A DNA stretch of 64,000 bases from Sphingobacteriaceae bacterium (GTDB lineage: Bacteria > Bacteroidota > Bacteroidia > Sphingobacteriales > Sphingobacteriaceae): NCBI GenBank assembly GCA_017745075.1, contig JAGIAD010000012.1, forward strand, positions 45,941 to 109,940, in the 5' to 3' direction. Within the stretch, counting starts at the first letter, position 1; the number at the start of each line of letters is the position of its first letter. The notes below the pieces were generated by a model. The model had not been told where the DNA came from, did not search any database, and saw only the letters and a program-made list of their open reading frames with translations. The translations under genes were made by a program, and so were the position numbers. This document shows positions 15,553 through 25,309 of the stretch, in pieces.

Positions 15553-17829
15553 ATGTTTTTTAATTGTAAGCCAGCTATCCTCTGCGCCTTAATCTCATTT
15601 TTAGCCTTTGGCTTTTCCGCACCTGTTCTTGCTCAAGAGAAAGAAAAACCGTCCTTATTGCTTTGGGACGACAAGCCTGCAACAAAATGGATGACCGAAG
15701 CATATCCCATTGGCAATGGCCGCATCGGCGGGATGATTTTCGGTGGTGTAAATCAGGAACACATCCAGTTTAATGATAATACACTTTGGACCGGAGATGA
15801 AAATGACCGTGGCATGTACCAGGCTTTTGGCGATCTGTTTATCGATTTCAACAATAAAGACCAGCAATTTACCAGCTACAGCCGCAAATTGGATATTACC
15901 AAAGCCGTCCATATCATTAACTACACCCAAAACGCTACCCAATTTAAACGTGAGTATTTTTGCAGCTTTCCGGATAAAGTGATGGTACTGCGTTTTACGG
16001 CTAACCAGAAAAAAGCCTATTCGGCGATCATTAGTTTAAAAGATGCACACCTGGGAACAATAACCACCAGCGAAAATACCATCCGGCTAACCGGCAAACT
16101 ACCAAACGGCATGACTTACCAGGCCACTGCTGTAGTTAAAGTAGAAGGCGGAAAACTGGAAGCGATAAAAGATGGCGAGAAAGAAAAATTAAAAGTAACG
16201 GATGCAGATGCGTTTACGCTCATGTTTACGGCAGCAACCAATTACCTCAATAAACGCGAACAAAACTGGAGAGGTGAAGAACCTGCCCCTAAAATTGAAC
16301 GGGTTTTAAACGCGGTTAAAGCCAAAAGCTATGGTGATCTTTTAAAAACACATATAGCCGATTACGGCGGTTTATTTAACCGCCTTTCCATAAATCTTGG
16401 AACAGGCGATGCAGCCAGCCAAAAGCTGCCTACCCATCAAAGACTGATCAATTATAAAAAAATAGCCGATCCGGCACTCGAAGCTTTAATTTTTCAATAT
16501 GGCCGATACCTGTTAATCAGCTCATCAAGGCCAGGTGGTTTACCTGCAAATCTGCAAGGCCTTTGGAACGAAAGTAATACCCCACCCTGGGGCAGCGATT
16601 ACCATTCTAACATCAATATCCAGATGAATTATTGGCTAGCTGAACCGACCAATCTTTCTGAATGCCAGATTCCATACCTGGATTATATTAACAGCATGAG
16701 AGAAGTCAGCGCTGTAGCCACGCGCAAGCAGTATCCCAATACCAGGGGCTGGACGGTAAAAACCGAAAATAATATTTTTGGCGGCATGAGTTTTCTGTGG
16801 AATACCCCTGGCAGTGCCTGGTATGCACAGGCGCTCTGGGAACATTATGCCTTTACAAAAGATAAAAATTATTTAAAGAATTTCGCCTACCCGATTATAA
16901 AGGAAATCTCCGAATTTTGGGACGATCATTTGAAAAGAAGACCAGACGGAACATTGGTATCGCCATTGGGCTGGTCGCCAGAACATGGCCCAACCGAAGA
17001 TGGGGTAACGCATGATCAACAAATTGTATTTGATCTGTTTACCAATTATATAGAAGCTGCTGACGCTTTAGGTATTGATGCCGACTACAAAAACCATATT
17101 GCAGATCTTAAAGCGCATCTACTGAAGCCAAAAATCGGAAAATGGGGACAATTGCAGGAATGGGAAACCGACCGTGATGACCCGAAAGATCAGCACAGGC
17201 ATATTTCCCATTTATTTGGCTTACACCCTGGGAGGGAAATCAGCACGATTAAAACACCAGAATTGGCAAAAGCAGCCAAGGTAACGCTAACCGCCCGTGG
17301 TGATGAATCTACAGGTTGGTCTATGGCCTGGAAAATAAATTTCTGGGCGAGGTTGCAGGACGGCAATCATGCTTATAAAATCTTACAAAACTTTATTACG
17401 CCTGTTGGTGGTTCAGGTACCGATTATAATAAAGGTGGTGGAATTTATACCAACCTGTTCTGTGCACACCCGCCCTTTCAGATTGATGGCAATTTTGGTT
17501 ATACTGCCGGTATTTCAGAAATGTTGCTGCAAAGCCAAACCGGCGAACTACAGTTTTTACCAGCTTTACCCGATCAATGGGCCACAGGAAGTATTCAAGG
17601 ATTAAGGGGCCGCGGTAATTTCGAAATTACCGATCTGCAGTGGAAGGATGGTAAAATTGTGGCTTTGTCAATCAAATCATTATCAGGAGAAAGGTGTATC
17701 ATCAGAAGTCCAAATGCCCTAAAAGCAAATCTACATGGAATCAAGGTTGAAAAAACCGAAAATGATTTTAAGTACAGTTTTGAAACACAAACAGGAAAGG
17801 TATATCACTTTGAAGGATTGAATAAATAA
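15553..17829 (+). CDS. GH95 alpha-L-fucosidase family protein (exported)
   Basis: A 758-residue GH95 enzyme with a signal peptide (to about residue 28, VLAQ). Order of marks: the N-terminal beta domain with 'WMTEAYPIGNGRIGGMIFGGVNQEHIQFNDNTLWTG', the family's signature start; the (alpha/alpha)6 barrel with 'NLQGLWNESNTPPWGSDYHSNINIQMNYW' (N-I-N near residues 353-355, the Asn pair that supports the base in inverting GH95); 'SPLGWSPEHGP'; and 'QIDGNFGYTAGISEML' near residue 645 with the catalytic-region Asp. GH95 removes alpha-1,2-linked L-fucose, though some members take L-galactose. There is no SusC/D pair adjacent; an outer-membrane receptor-like gene follows on the same strand. Confidence 0.92.
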   Translation: MFFNCKPAILCALISFLAFGFSAPVLAQEKEKPSLLLWDDKPATKWMTEAYPIGNGRIGGMIFGGVNQEHIQFNDNTLWTGDENDRGMYQAFGDLFIDFNNKDQQFTSYSRKLDITKAVHIINYTQNATQFKREYFCSFPDKVMVLRFTANQKKAYSAIISLKDAHLGTITTSENTIRLTGKLPNGMTYQATAVVKVEGGKLEAIKDGEKEKLKVTDADAFTLMFTAATNYLNKREQNWRGEEPAPKIERVLNAVKAKSYGDLLKTHIADYGGLFNRLSINLGTGDAASQKLPTHQRLINYKKIADPALEALIFQYGRYLLISSSRPGGLPANLQGLWNESNTPPWGSDYHSNINIQMNYWLAEPTNLSECQIPYLDYINSMREVSAVATRKQYPNTRGWTVKTENNIFGGMSFLWNTPGSAWYAQALWEHYAFTKDKNYLKNFAYPIIKEISEFWDDHLKRRPDGTLVSPLGWSPEHGPTEDGVTHDQQIVFDLFTNYIEAADALGIDADYKNHIADLKAHLLKPKIGKWGQLQEWETDRDDPKDQHRHISHLFGLHPGREISTIKTPELAKAAKVTLTARGDESTGWSMAWKINFWARLQDGNHAYKILQNFITPVGGSGTDYNKGGGIYTNLFCAHPPFQIDGNFGYTAGISEMLLQSQTGELQFLPALPDQWATGSIQGLRGRGNFEITDLQWKDGKIVALSIKSLSGERCIIRSPNALKANLHGIKVEKTENDFKYSFETQTGKVYHFEGLNK

Positions 17830-18021
17830 AAAAATATAGAGTTAACCACTTTCTGACTATTTAACTCCAGGTTAAAAATAGCTATTTCTCGTCATTGCCA
17901 ATGTTAATTATTTAATTTAAGTTTGACTGTCTTTTGCGCTGGTCAGAAGAATATTCTAGTAATCTAATCAGATGCAACTTATAGTCAGTCTGTTTAAAAA
18001 TCAACAAACCCAAGTGAAAAA

Positions 18022-20466
18022 ATGAAATATGTAATTAACGGCAATTTTCTACTAGGCAATAGATATACGAAATCATTCGTACTTTTTACTATGCTGTTGG
18101 CTTTTTCTTTTTCAAGCATAAAAGCACAAGAGAAAGTGAAATTCAATGGTATGGTAAAAGATATTACCAACCAGCAGCCCATCCCCTACGCTACTGTTCA
18201 GCTTATTAGGAATAATGACACTAAAACTGTCGTATTTAATTCTTATTCAGATACTAACGGACAATTTACCATTAATGCAGATACAGGTATTTATATACTT
18301 TCGATTACTTTTTTTGGTTACACCACACTAAACAACAGCCTAAAGTTTTATCATGGTATGCCTTCAGATATAAATTTATTCCTGATGAAGCCTTCTGTTA
18401 AGCAGTTAGCACAAATCAATATTATAGGCCAAAAAGCCCTGATTACTCAGGATAAAGACAAACTGATTTATAATGTAGAGCAAGAGCCTTCTGCTAAAAG
18501 TGAAAACTTAACCGACATCTTCAGAAAGATCCCAATGCTGAGTGTAGACGGCGAAGGGAATATACAACTGAATGGCCAGACTAATTATAAGGTATTGCTC
18601 AACGGACGCGAAACTGCCATGTTCGCCCTTAATGTTAAAGATGCACTCAGGGGTTTTCCCGGAGCAGTGGTTTCAAAAATTGAAGTCATTACTGCACCCT
18701 CTGCCAAATATGATGCCGAAGGTATTGGGGGCTTAATCAATATTATTACCAAAAAAACAGTTTTAGGTTATAATGGCTATTTAAGTTCTTATTATTCAAA
18801 TATCAACTACCAAAGCAGCAGCAATTTTAGTATCCAATCGGGCAAATTTGCCATGACAGGAACCTATTTCTTAAGTGGAAATTACAATAACAAGTCGCAG
18901 ATAACAAGTGAAACTACCCCTTTAAAATCGGCAGCTTACCAAAAAAGATTTTTAGAGGGAGAACGCAGCGCCGACCGTTTTTCAAATAACGGCCTTTTAG
19001 AAACAAGTTATAATATAGACAGTTTGCAAACTATAGTAGCCTATGCCAACATTAGTGGAGGGAATAACAAGAACAAACTGAGCCAAAATATTACCACTCA
19101 ATTCGCGGGTACAGCTACACAATACGATTTATTTGACCAGAACATCAGGAATAATTTTCCTTCTTTTGGTATTGGGAGCGATTTTATTAAAAAATTTATA
19201 GGCAGTCCGGATAAAGAGCTGAGTTTTAGGTTTAATGGTCAGTTCAGTAAAAATGATGGCTTAAACAATAGTTTGATGAATACCGCTAGTTCAGACCTGT
19301 TCATGCAAAATGAAAGCTATTCAAAAAACAGGGAATACACTGTTCAAACTGATTTCATCCAGCCATTTACCAAATCAATGAAGCTGGAAACCGGGGTAAA
19401 ATTTGTTTTCAGAAATGCAAAAGCCAACTATTTAAGCCTACGCAAAACAGATGAAAACCTGCCGTTTGAACCTGATTATTCTAACTCCGATAACTTTGCT
19501 TACCAACAACAGGTATACAGTGGTTATGGATCTTTATCATTTACACTCAAAAAGTTAAATTTCCGTACCGGCATACGTTTAGAAAATACCAGCGTAAATG
19601 GCAATTTCTTTAGCTCGAACACCGAGGTAAGGCAAAATTATACTACCCTGATCCCTGATTTCTCTGCAAATACCAAATTAGGCAAAAATTACACCATTGT
19701 ATTGAGCTATACGAAACGTTTGCAACGTCCTTATATTAATACCTTAAATCCCTTTGTGAATAATAATGATCCTTTAAATATTTCTTACGGGAACCCTGAT
19801 TTAAGTGCACAGACTATTCATACCATATCGCTTCAAAACCGTTTGCTTAAAGGCGTTAACTTCATCACATTCGGTTTAAGTGCATCTTACTCGGGGAATA
19901 TGATTGTACAATACACCACTTTTAACGAGCTTAACGGAGTAAGTACAACACAATATGGCAACATTGGTAAAAATAGAGAAGTAAGTGCCCAGCTTACGCT
20001 ATCTACCTCCTTAAAAAAGTTTGGCGGTGGTATAAACTCAATACTACGTTACAATAAAATTGAAAACACTATTATTTCAACCCAAATGGAACAAGGTTTT
20101 AGCTGGCAAGTCGCCATGTATTTCAATTATAAAATAATTAAATCGTTTTCTATCAGTGGCAATGGAGGCATAGATAGACCTGTGTATAGCCTGATCAATA
20201 CCTTGAATACTTTTCCTTTTTACCAGATCAACTTCGGCTATAAATTCTTTAATGAAAGATTGAGCACAACAATCAATTTTAACAAGTTTTTTAACAAATG
20301 GAGAACAAACAGGTCGTTTACTGAAGATGCCAATTTTAGAATTCAATCGACAAATACTACCCCATACCGGGTAACTTATATCGGTTTTACTTATAATTTC
20401 GGGAAGTTAAAAGAAAACCTTTCGAAAAAAAGAGGAGTAAATAACGATGATTTGATCAATAACTAA
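18022..20466 (+). CDS. TonB-receptor-like outer-membrane beta-barrel protein
   Basis: An 814-residue outer-membrane protein. The signal peptide ends near residue 36 (SIKAQ), and then come a carboxypeptidase-regulatory-like domain (about 38-125), a plug-like domain (about 135-235: 'LTDIFRKIPMLSVDGEGNIQLNG', 'GLINIITKK'), and a beta-barrel whose last strand ends in 'YIGFTYNFG', an aromatic C-terminal region. It belongs to the Bacteroidota 'outer membrane beta-barrel family' relatives of TonB receptors rather than SusC; no SusD-like gene follows. No clear TonB box is visible before the plug. The substrate is unknown. A glycan link through the preceding GH95 gene is only positional. Confidence 0.88.
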   Translation: MKYVINGNFLLGNRYTKSFVLFTMLLAFSFSSIKAQEKVKFNGMVKDITNQQPIPYATVQLIRNNDTKTVVFNSYSDTNGQFTINADTGIYILSITFFGYTTLNNSLKFYHGMPSDINLFLMKPSVKQLAQINIIGQKALITQDKDKLIYNVEQEPSAKSENLTDIFRKIPMLSVDGEGNIQLNGQTNYKVLLNGRETAMFALNVKDALRGFPGAVVSKIEVITAPSAKYDAEGIGGLINIITKKTVLGYNGYLSSYYSNINYQSSSNFSIQSGKFAMTGTYFLSGNYNNKSQITSETTPLKSAAYQKRFLEGERSADRFSNNGLLETSYNIDSLQTIVAYANISGGNNKNKLSQNITTQFAGTATQYDLFDQNIRNNFPSFGIGSDFIKKFIGSPDKELSFRFNGQFSKNDGLNNSLMNTASSDLFMQNESYSKNREYTVQTDFIQPFTKSMKLETGVKFVFRNAKANYLSLRKTDENLPFEPDYSNSDNFAYQQQVYSGYGSLSFTLKKLNFRTGIRLENTSVNGNFFSSNTEVRQNYTTLIPDFSANTKLGKNYTIVLSYTKRLQRPYINTLNPFVNNNDPLNISYGNPDLSAQTIHTISLQNRLLKGVNFITFGLSASYSGNMIVQYTTFNELNGVSTTQYGNIGKNREVSAQLTLSTSLKKFGGGINSILRYNKIENTIISTQMEQGFSWQVAMYFNYKIIKSFSISGNGGIDRPVYSLINTLNTFPFYQINFGYKFFNERLSTTINFNKFFNKWRTNRSFTEDANFRIQSTNTTPYRVTYIGFTYNFGKLKENLSKKRGVNNDDLINN

Positions 20467-20637
20467 TAAAAAGCAGCATCAAGAGCAATCTGGATATTGC
20501 AACGGATAAAGGGAAGATTTTCGTATAATGATACCTAAACCTGGTTATTAATGCCATCACATTTAAGGTTTAATCATTCATTTTCTAAAACTTTTGCTTT
20601 TATCTTTTTGTTTAAAAGTGTATAAAATTATTTAAAG

Positions 20638-20991
20638 ATGAGTACCTCCAATAAATTAGTAACTGAACACAATACAGAAGTGATTGTACAGGATTTCTTA
20701 AATGCCTTGAACGCCGAAGATTTTGACCTGGCACGGCAGCAATTGCACGATGATATGCATTTTAAAGGCGTAATGGGCGAACGCGATGGCGCCGATACCT
20801 ATATCGCCGATATGAAGAAAATGAAATTTAAATACGATATTAAAAAAGTATTTACCGATGGTGATGAAGCTTCTTTATGGTACAACATTAATATGGGCGG
20901 AAAAACCATATTTTGCGCCGGCTGGTATAAGCTTGAGGACGAAAAGATCAAATCGTTTGAAGTGATATTTGACCCACGTCCTATTTTATAA
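20638..20991 (+). CDS. SnoaL/NTF2-like protein
   Basis: A 117-residue protein with the NTF2 cone fold pattern of SnoaL-like polypeptides: 'VQDFLNALNAEDFDLARQQLHDDMHFKGVMGERDGADTYIADMKKM' (helix, helix, strand), then strands ending 'FCAGWYKLEDEKIKSFEVIFDPRP'. Such stand-alone members bind small hydrophobic ligands or act as isomerases or hydrolases; the function here is unknown. Its stop codon abuts, without a gap, the stop of the convergent small gene at 20992. Confidence 0.85.
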   Translation: MSTSNKLVTEHNTEVIVQDFLNALNAEDFDLARQQLHDDMHFKGVMGERDGADTYIADMKKMKFKYDIKKVFTDGDEASLWYNINMGGKTIFCAGWYKLEDEKIKSFEVIFDPRPIL

Positions 20992-21192
20992 CTAGCAAAC
21001 CTGTTTAAGTTTTCTTACTTCTATTTCGCCACCTGGTAATATAAAACGGAACATTAAAAACTCGTCCGTTTCGCTTATTTCAATCTTTTCTATGGTACCG
21101 GATAAATCCTGATCATTGTGAATCAAATCGCCAAGCTTTAATTCTAAAAGTGTAGAGGTTGGCAGTTTATCATGTACAAAAACATGGGTCAT
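20992..21192 (-). CDS. Small conserved-looking protein of unknown function
   Basis: From the ATG at 21192 this encodes 66 residues (MTHVFVHDKLPTSTLLELKL...). The pattern LKLGDLIHNDQDLSGTIEKIEI...EFLMFRFILPGGEIEVRKLKQ is a regular run of short beta strands with a Gly-turn, as in a small barrel or SH3-like fold. It has no signal peptide. It is convergent with the NTF2-like gene and the stops are adjacent (20991/20992), so it reads as real rather than a chance ORF. I do not recognise a family. Confidence 0.5.
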   Translation of the reverse strand: MTHVFVHDKLPTSTLLELKLGDLIHNDQDLSGTIEKIEISETDEFLMFRFILPGGEIEVRKLKQVC

Positions 21193-21252
21193 ATAAATGT
21201 ATATAAGGCGATGCAATTTACAGCTTTTGAAGCTATTTAGCGGGCTCTGAAC

Positions 21253-21315
21253 AAAAAAACCGTGTTGATCTTAATCGCCTGCTTATAAACAAGACGATCA
21301 ATAACCAACACGGTT
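21253..21315 (-). terminator. Intrinsic terminator of the GH125 gene
   Basis: AACCGTGTTG (21258-21267) pairs perfectly with CAACACGGTT (21306-21315). On the minus strand the stem is followed by a run of U (the A-tract at 21253-21259). The 38-nt loop contains a small GATC/GATC inner pairing. It lies 8 bp beyond the GH125 stop. Confidence 0.7.
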
Positions 21316-21323
21316 CTTATTAA

Positions 21324-22748
21324 TTAGGCTTTTAATAAAGCGGGCTTCTCGTGATAAGTTTTCCAGAGCAGCTCACCAAATAAGGTATTCGACCAGGCGA
21401 ACCAGGCCCTGGTAAAATTGGCCGGGTTATCCTTATGGAACGATTCGTGCATAAAACCTTTGCCGGCATGTGTTTTACGTAAACTTTCTATACATGCTTT
21501 AATTTCTTCATCGTCTTTAGAGGTCAACGCCCGCATGGTGATACTCATCGGCCAGATCATATCCTGACCGGCATGCGGACCTCCTATTCCTTCTGCTGCT
21601 GTTCCCTTAAAGAAATAAGGGTTATCTTTAGAAAGCGCAAATTTTCTTGTGTTTTGATAAATGGGATCTTCAATTTTCATGGCACCCAAATAAGGTAAAC
21701 CCAGCAAACTAGGCACGTTAGAATCGTCCATTAAATAGGAACTTCCAAAACCATCAACTTCAAAAGCATAAATTTTACCATATTTAGGATGGTTCACGAT
21801 GGCGTGTTGTTGCAAAGCAGCATTAACTTCATCGGCAAGACTTAGCAGGCTGTTTTCTAAAGTTTTATCACTTTGCAAAGCCTTTATCATTTCTGCAGCT
21901 TGTTTTAAACTAGATACGGCGAAGAAATTAGAGGGTACAAGGAACGGAAAAATAGTGGCATCGTCACTCGGACGAAATGCTGAACAGATCAATCCAACCG
22001 GATTTACAGGAAAACCATAACCCGCCATCGGCAACGAATCGGTAGGTTGTGTAGTTTCCCGCTGAAAATGGTATGGTCCTTTATCGGTTTTCCGCTGTTG
22101 CTCTTTAAATGTTTTTAAAGTGGCTTCAATCCCTTTTTTCCAATCGGCATCAAAAGGTGTTTTATCTCCTGTTTTTTTCCAGTAATGGTACGCCAAACGG
22201 ATAGGGTAACATAACGAGTCTATTTCCCATTTGCGTTCGTGTACTCCGGGCTGCATGGCTGTTTTATCAGTCTTCCATTCCCCTACTTTGGTGGCATCGC
22301 CATAAAAAGCATTGGCATAAGGGTCTTTTAAAATGCATTTGGTTTGGTGGATAATTACACCGGCAATCAGTTTTTTTAACGGGCCATCTTCATTCACAAA
22401 TTGCAGGTAAGGCCAAACCTGTGCAGAGCTATCGCGCAGCCACATGGCATCAATATCCCCGGTAATTACGTAGGTATCAGGCCTGCCATCTTTCTCTGAA
22501 TGATAAACCGTAGTATCTAAAGTGTTCGGGAAGCAGTTTTCGAACAGCCAGGCCAATTCGGGATTTTTAACATTTGCCTGGAAAGTTTTAATGGCATTAT
22601 CTACTGCCTTGCTTTGAAAATGCCTTTTCGCTGCTGCTACACGAACTACAGGAAATTCTGGTGCGGGGTTAACGGCAAAAGAAAATTTGGAAGCCACTAC
22701 GCCTGCTCCCAGCAAACCTGTATTCTGTATAAATGTCCTTCTATTCAT
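21324..22748 (-). CDS. GH125 exo-alpha-1,6-mannosidase (exported)
   Basis: A 474-residue GH125 protein beginning with a Tat-like or N-terminal export signal (MNRRTFIQNTGLLGAGVVASKFSFA). Family marks: 'TGDIDAMWLRDSSAQVWPYL' near 95-115, 'WEIDSLCYPIRLAYHYWKKTG', 'ICSAFRPSDDA' near 260 (the general-acid Asp region), 'SSYLMDDSNVPSLLGLPYLG', and 'FMHESFHKDNPANFTRAWFAWSNTLFGELL' near 440, with the catalytic Glu of HESFH. GH125 removes alpha-1,6-mannose from N-glycan cores or yeast mannan. It complements the GH92 enzyme at 11.5 kb. The gene is monocistronic with its own terminator. Confidence 0.93.
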   Translation of the reverse strand: MNRRTFIQNTGLLGAGVVASKFSFAVNPAPEFPVVRVAAAKRHFQSKAVDNAIKTFQANVKNPELAWLFENCFPNTLDTTVYHSEKDGRPDTYVITGDIDAMWLRDSSAQVWPYLQFVNEDGPLKKLIAGVIIHQTKCILKDPYANAFYGDATKVGEWKTDKTAMQPGVHERKWEIDSLCYPIRLAYHYWKKTGDKTPFDADWKKGIEATLKTFKEQQRKTDKGPYHFQRETTQPTDSLPMAGYGFPVNPVGLICSAFRPSDDATIFPFLVPSNFFAVSSLKQAAEMIKALQSDKTLENSLLSLADEVNAALQQHAIVNHPKYGKIYAFEVDGFGSSYLMDDSNVPSLLGLPYLGAMKIEDPIYQNTRKFALSKDNPYFFKGTAAEGIGGPHAGQDMIWPMSITMRALTSKDDEEIKACIESLRKTHAGKGFMHESFHKDNPANFTRAWFAWSNTLFGELLWKTYHEKPALLKA

Positions 22749-23003
22749 TATGGTGTGTTATAGTCTTTTTAGCTTGCCGAGCGGTACTCAGCTATCGTTG
22801 GTACATGATCTGTTTAATGATAGGGATTATTCGGTTAGCATTTAACAAATATTATTATAATTTTTTGAAGATCAAAATCAGAATTGCCAATTGTAATACT
22901 CCTAAATCGATTTTCTTAATTGGTTAAATCGTATAGCCAAATCGCCCATTATATTAAGTTTCAATCATTTGAATTTGTATCTTTATTAAACAAACTTCTT
23001 GCT

Positions 23004-24191
23004 ATGGATGCAGCACAAACTACGCTATCAAAACGCATTTTATCTATTGATATCCTCCGCGGCTTGGTCATGATCATTATGGCTTTAGATCATACCCGCG
23101 ATTTTTTCCATGTCGGTGCCATGACCGGCGATCCCTTAAACCCGGATACCACCACCGGAATGTTGTTTTTTACCCGCTGGATTACCCATTTTTGTGCGCC
23201 GACTTTTGTTTTTCTTTCAGGATTATCTGCTTATTTATCAGCTCAGAGTCGAACATCAAGCGTGGCCAGTTCATTTTTATTGAAACGCGGCCTCTGGCTC
23301 ATTTTTGTAGAGCTGGTTATAATCACTTTCGGGCTAACCTTTAACCCTGGGTACAATTTTATTATCCTGCAGGTCATCTGGGCCATAGGCACAAGTATGA
23401 TTTTTTTGGCCATTTTCAGTCGGCTGTCCCATAAAACAGTATTGGTTATTGGCTTGCTACTCGTTTTCGGGCATAACCTTTTCAACTTATTTCCTGCCCC
23501 TGCAGACTCGAATGGCGGTTTGGTATTAAAAGTATTTTTTACAGCATCAGGAACTGTCGTCCCAATTTCTGGCAACCACTTTATATACGTGTTTTACGCC
23601 ATCTTGCCATGGACGGGTATCATGTTTATCGGTTATGGAGTTGGTGCCTGGTATAAAAAAGGCTATGCTGCAGCGCGCAGGCAACGTAATTTATTCATTG
23701 CAGGTTTGTTTGCCATATTGGTATTTATCTCCCTCAGGTTAATCAATATATATGGCGATCCTGTTCCGAGAAAGGAATATCACGACCTGTTCAAGAATTT
23801 ACTGGCTTTTTTCAATGTAGCCAAATATCCGCCCTCATTACTGTATGCATCCATGACCTTAGGCCCGGCAATGCTCTTTTTAGCGGTTACAGAAAATCTA
23901 AGTAATTGGTTTACCAAAGTAACTTCGGTATATGGTGCTGTTCCGTTTTTTTATTATGTAATTCATTTTTACCTGTTGCATACGATCCTGGTTATTGTAT
24001 TTTTTGCAACAGGGCATCATACCAAAGAAATTGTGCAGGTCCCATTTTTCTTCAGGCCGGCAGCATTTGGTTTTAGTTTACCAATTGTATATTTAATATG
24101 GTTTGGTGTGATAGCTTCCCTCTATCTTCCCTGCAGGTGGTTTAAAAAATATAAGCAAACGCACCGGCAATGGTGGTTAAGGTATGTTTAA
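23004..24191 (+). CDS. Membrane acyltransferase-like protein (DUF1624, HGSNAT-like)
   Basis: I start at the ATG at 23004 (MDAAQTTLSKRILSID); the upstream 28 codons look like leader DNA. The 395-residue product is polytopic, with about ten membrane spans. The N-terminal 'RILSIDILRGLVMIIMALDHTRDFF' is the DUF1624/heparan-alpha-glucosaminide N-acetyltransferase signature, including the HTR motif with the first-helix Asp/His. Such proteins are thought to carry acetyl groups across the inner membrane to sugars. The substrate is unknown. The last codons overlap by a few bases with the stop of the convergent thioredoxin-like gene. Confidence 0.87.
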   Translation: MDAAQTTLSKRILSIDILRGLVMIIMALDHTRDFFHVGAMTGDPLNPDTTTGMLFFTRWITHFCAPTFVFLSGLSAYLSAQSRTSSVASSFLLKRGLWLIFVELVIITFGLTFNPGYNFIILQVIWAIGTSMIFLAIFSRLSHKTVLVIGLLLVFGHNLFNLFPAPADSNGGLVLKVFFTASGTVVPISGNHFIYVFYAILPWTGIMFIGYGVGAWYKKGYAAARRQRNLFIAGLFAILVFISLRLINIYGDPVPRKEYHDLFKNLLAFFNVAKYPPSLLYASMTLGPAMLFLAVTENLSNWFTKVTSVYGAVPFFYYVIHFYLLHTILVIVFFATGHHTKEIVQVPFFFRPAAFGFSLPIVYLIWFGVIASLYLPCRWFKKYKQTHRQWWLRYV

Positions 24192-24796
24192 CCCTTTTTC
24201 CATTTAATGGTACAACCAACAGCCTTGGTTGCGGTAACGGTAGGTTTTTTACCTGTAGATAATTCGTTTATTGCATTTTTAACGTATTCGATTTTTGTCG
24301 AATTTGCCTCTTCCGGATCGTTATCTATTGCACCGATGTATTCAACTACATTTCCTTTACCGGTTTTATTCAGCACAAAAACATGTGGTGTCCTGGTGGC
24401 ACCAAACTGTTTGGTTACCACATGACCGGGATCTAATAAATAAGGGAAATTAAATTTCTTTTCAGCTGCCAGAGCCTGCATCTTTTCAAAACCTTCTGCC
24501 GGAACGGCTCCTGCATCGTTTGGATTAATGGCCACAACCGGATAACCCTTAGCTGCATAGGTGGCATTTAATACCGCAATGCGGTCCTCGTAGGCTTTTG
24601 CTACCGGACAGGTATTACAGGTAAAAACCACAATATAACCCTTGGCATCCTTATAATCGGCGAGCGAAACATTTTTGTTGTCCACATTCTTCAATGAGAA
24701 ATCTTTCACTACATCACCCACTTTATAACCCTCAGTTTGAGCCGATACCGCTCCTGAAATTAGCATAAAAGCTATTGAAATCAATCTTTTCATCAC
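24188..24796 (-). CDS. Exported thioredoxin-family redoxin
   Basis: A 202-residue protein with a signal peptide (to about residue 20, VSAQ), an AhpC/TSA-redoxin-like thioredoxin fold and a CxxC at C60-C63 (TCNTCPVAK). The cis-Pro segment 'GATRTPHVFVLNKTGKG' is also present. A third Cys near the C-terminus (AVGCTIKWKKG) recalls thiol-disulfide proteins in which it resolves or binds the partner. It is probably a periplasmic thiol oxidoreductase. It is adjacent to and 3 bp from a TlpA-like gene on the same strand, so both likely form one operon. Confidence 0.9.
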   Translation of the reverse strand: MMKRLISIAFMLISGAVSAQTEGYKVGDVVKDFSLKNVDNKNVSLADYKDAKGYIVVFTCNTCPVAKAYEDRIAVLNATYAAKGYPVVAINPNDAGAVPAEGFEKMQALAAEKKFNFPYLLDPGHVVTKQFGATRTPHVFVLNKTGKGNVVEYIGAIDNDPEEANSTKIEYVKNAINELSTGKKPTVTATKAVGCTIKWKKG

Positions 24797-24799
24797 GAT

Positions 24800-25267
24800 C
24801 TATTTTAAGTTTAGCAAAGTATTTTCCAGTTCCTTTTCGGTAAATTCTTTCTCATAAAAATGCCTGGTTCTCTTGTTTACAAACAAAGTAGCAGGAATTG
24901 CACCCGACCATTTTTTGTCTATCCGCTCTATATATGCCTGCTGATCGGGCTCATTTAAAAGAAATACATCAGCATTAATTTTATTGCGCTGTACAAACGG
25001 GATGACCTCTTTTTGCAATTTTGATTTAAAATCAAGGCTTACCAAAAGTACCTTAACCGGCTTTTTTAAATTAGACAAGCGCAATTTCTCGAAATTCGGC
25101 AACTCTGCTACACACGGCGAACACCAGGTAGCCCAAAAATTGATCACGTAAGTGGTATCTTTCCCATTGGCAATGCGTTTGTCCAGATCATCCAATTTAA
25201 GCAATTTCACCTGCGCATTAACAGAATAAACAATTAAAGATAAGCAGATTACAAAAAATATACGCAT
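24800..25267 (-). CDS. TlpA-family disulfide reductase
   Basis: Starting at the ATG at 25267 gives 155 residues with a signal peptide (MRIFFVICLSLIVYSVNAQ). The thioredoxin active site is C49-C52 in 'NFWATWCSPCVAELP', with 'GAIPATLFVNKRTRHF' as the cis-Pro loop. The longer reading adds a positively charged 16-residue lead without support. It has the role of a periplasmic thiol reductase, as in cytochrome c maturation-type proteins; the partner is unknown. It is followed after 3 bp by the exported redoxin gene, a thioredoxin pair in one operon. Confidence 0.9.
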   Translation of the reverse strand: MRIFFVICLSLIVYSVNAQVKLLKLDDLDKRIANGKDTTYVINFWATWCSPCVAELPNFEKLRLSNLKKPVKVLLVSLDFKSKLQKEVIPFVQRNKINADVFLLNEPDQQAYIERIDKKWSGAIPATLFVNKRTRHFYEKEFTEKELENTLLNLK

Positions 25268-25309
25268 AAAAATATAACGAAAAATGAAAAGATTTGTTTT
25301 ATTATTCTT

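Noticed and set aside
22733..22927. 64-aa ORF (+) upstream of the DUF1624 protein
   Set aside because: Translation of the promoter region; no motif and no conservation cue.
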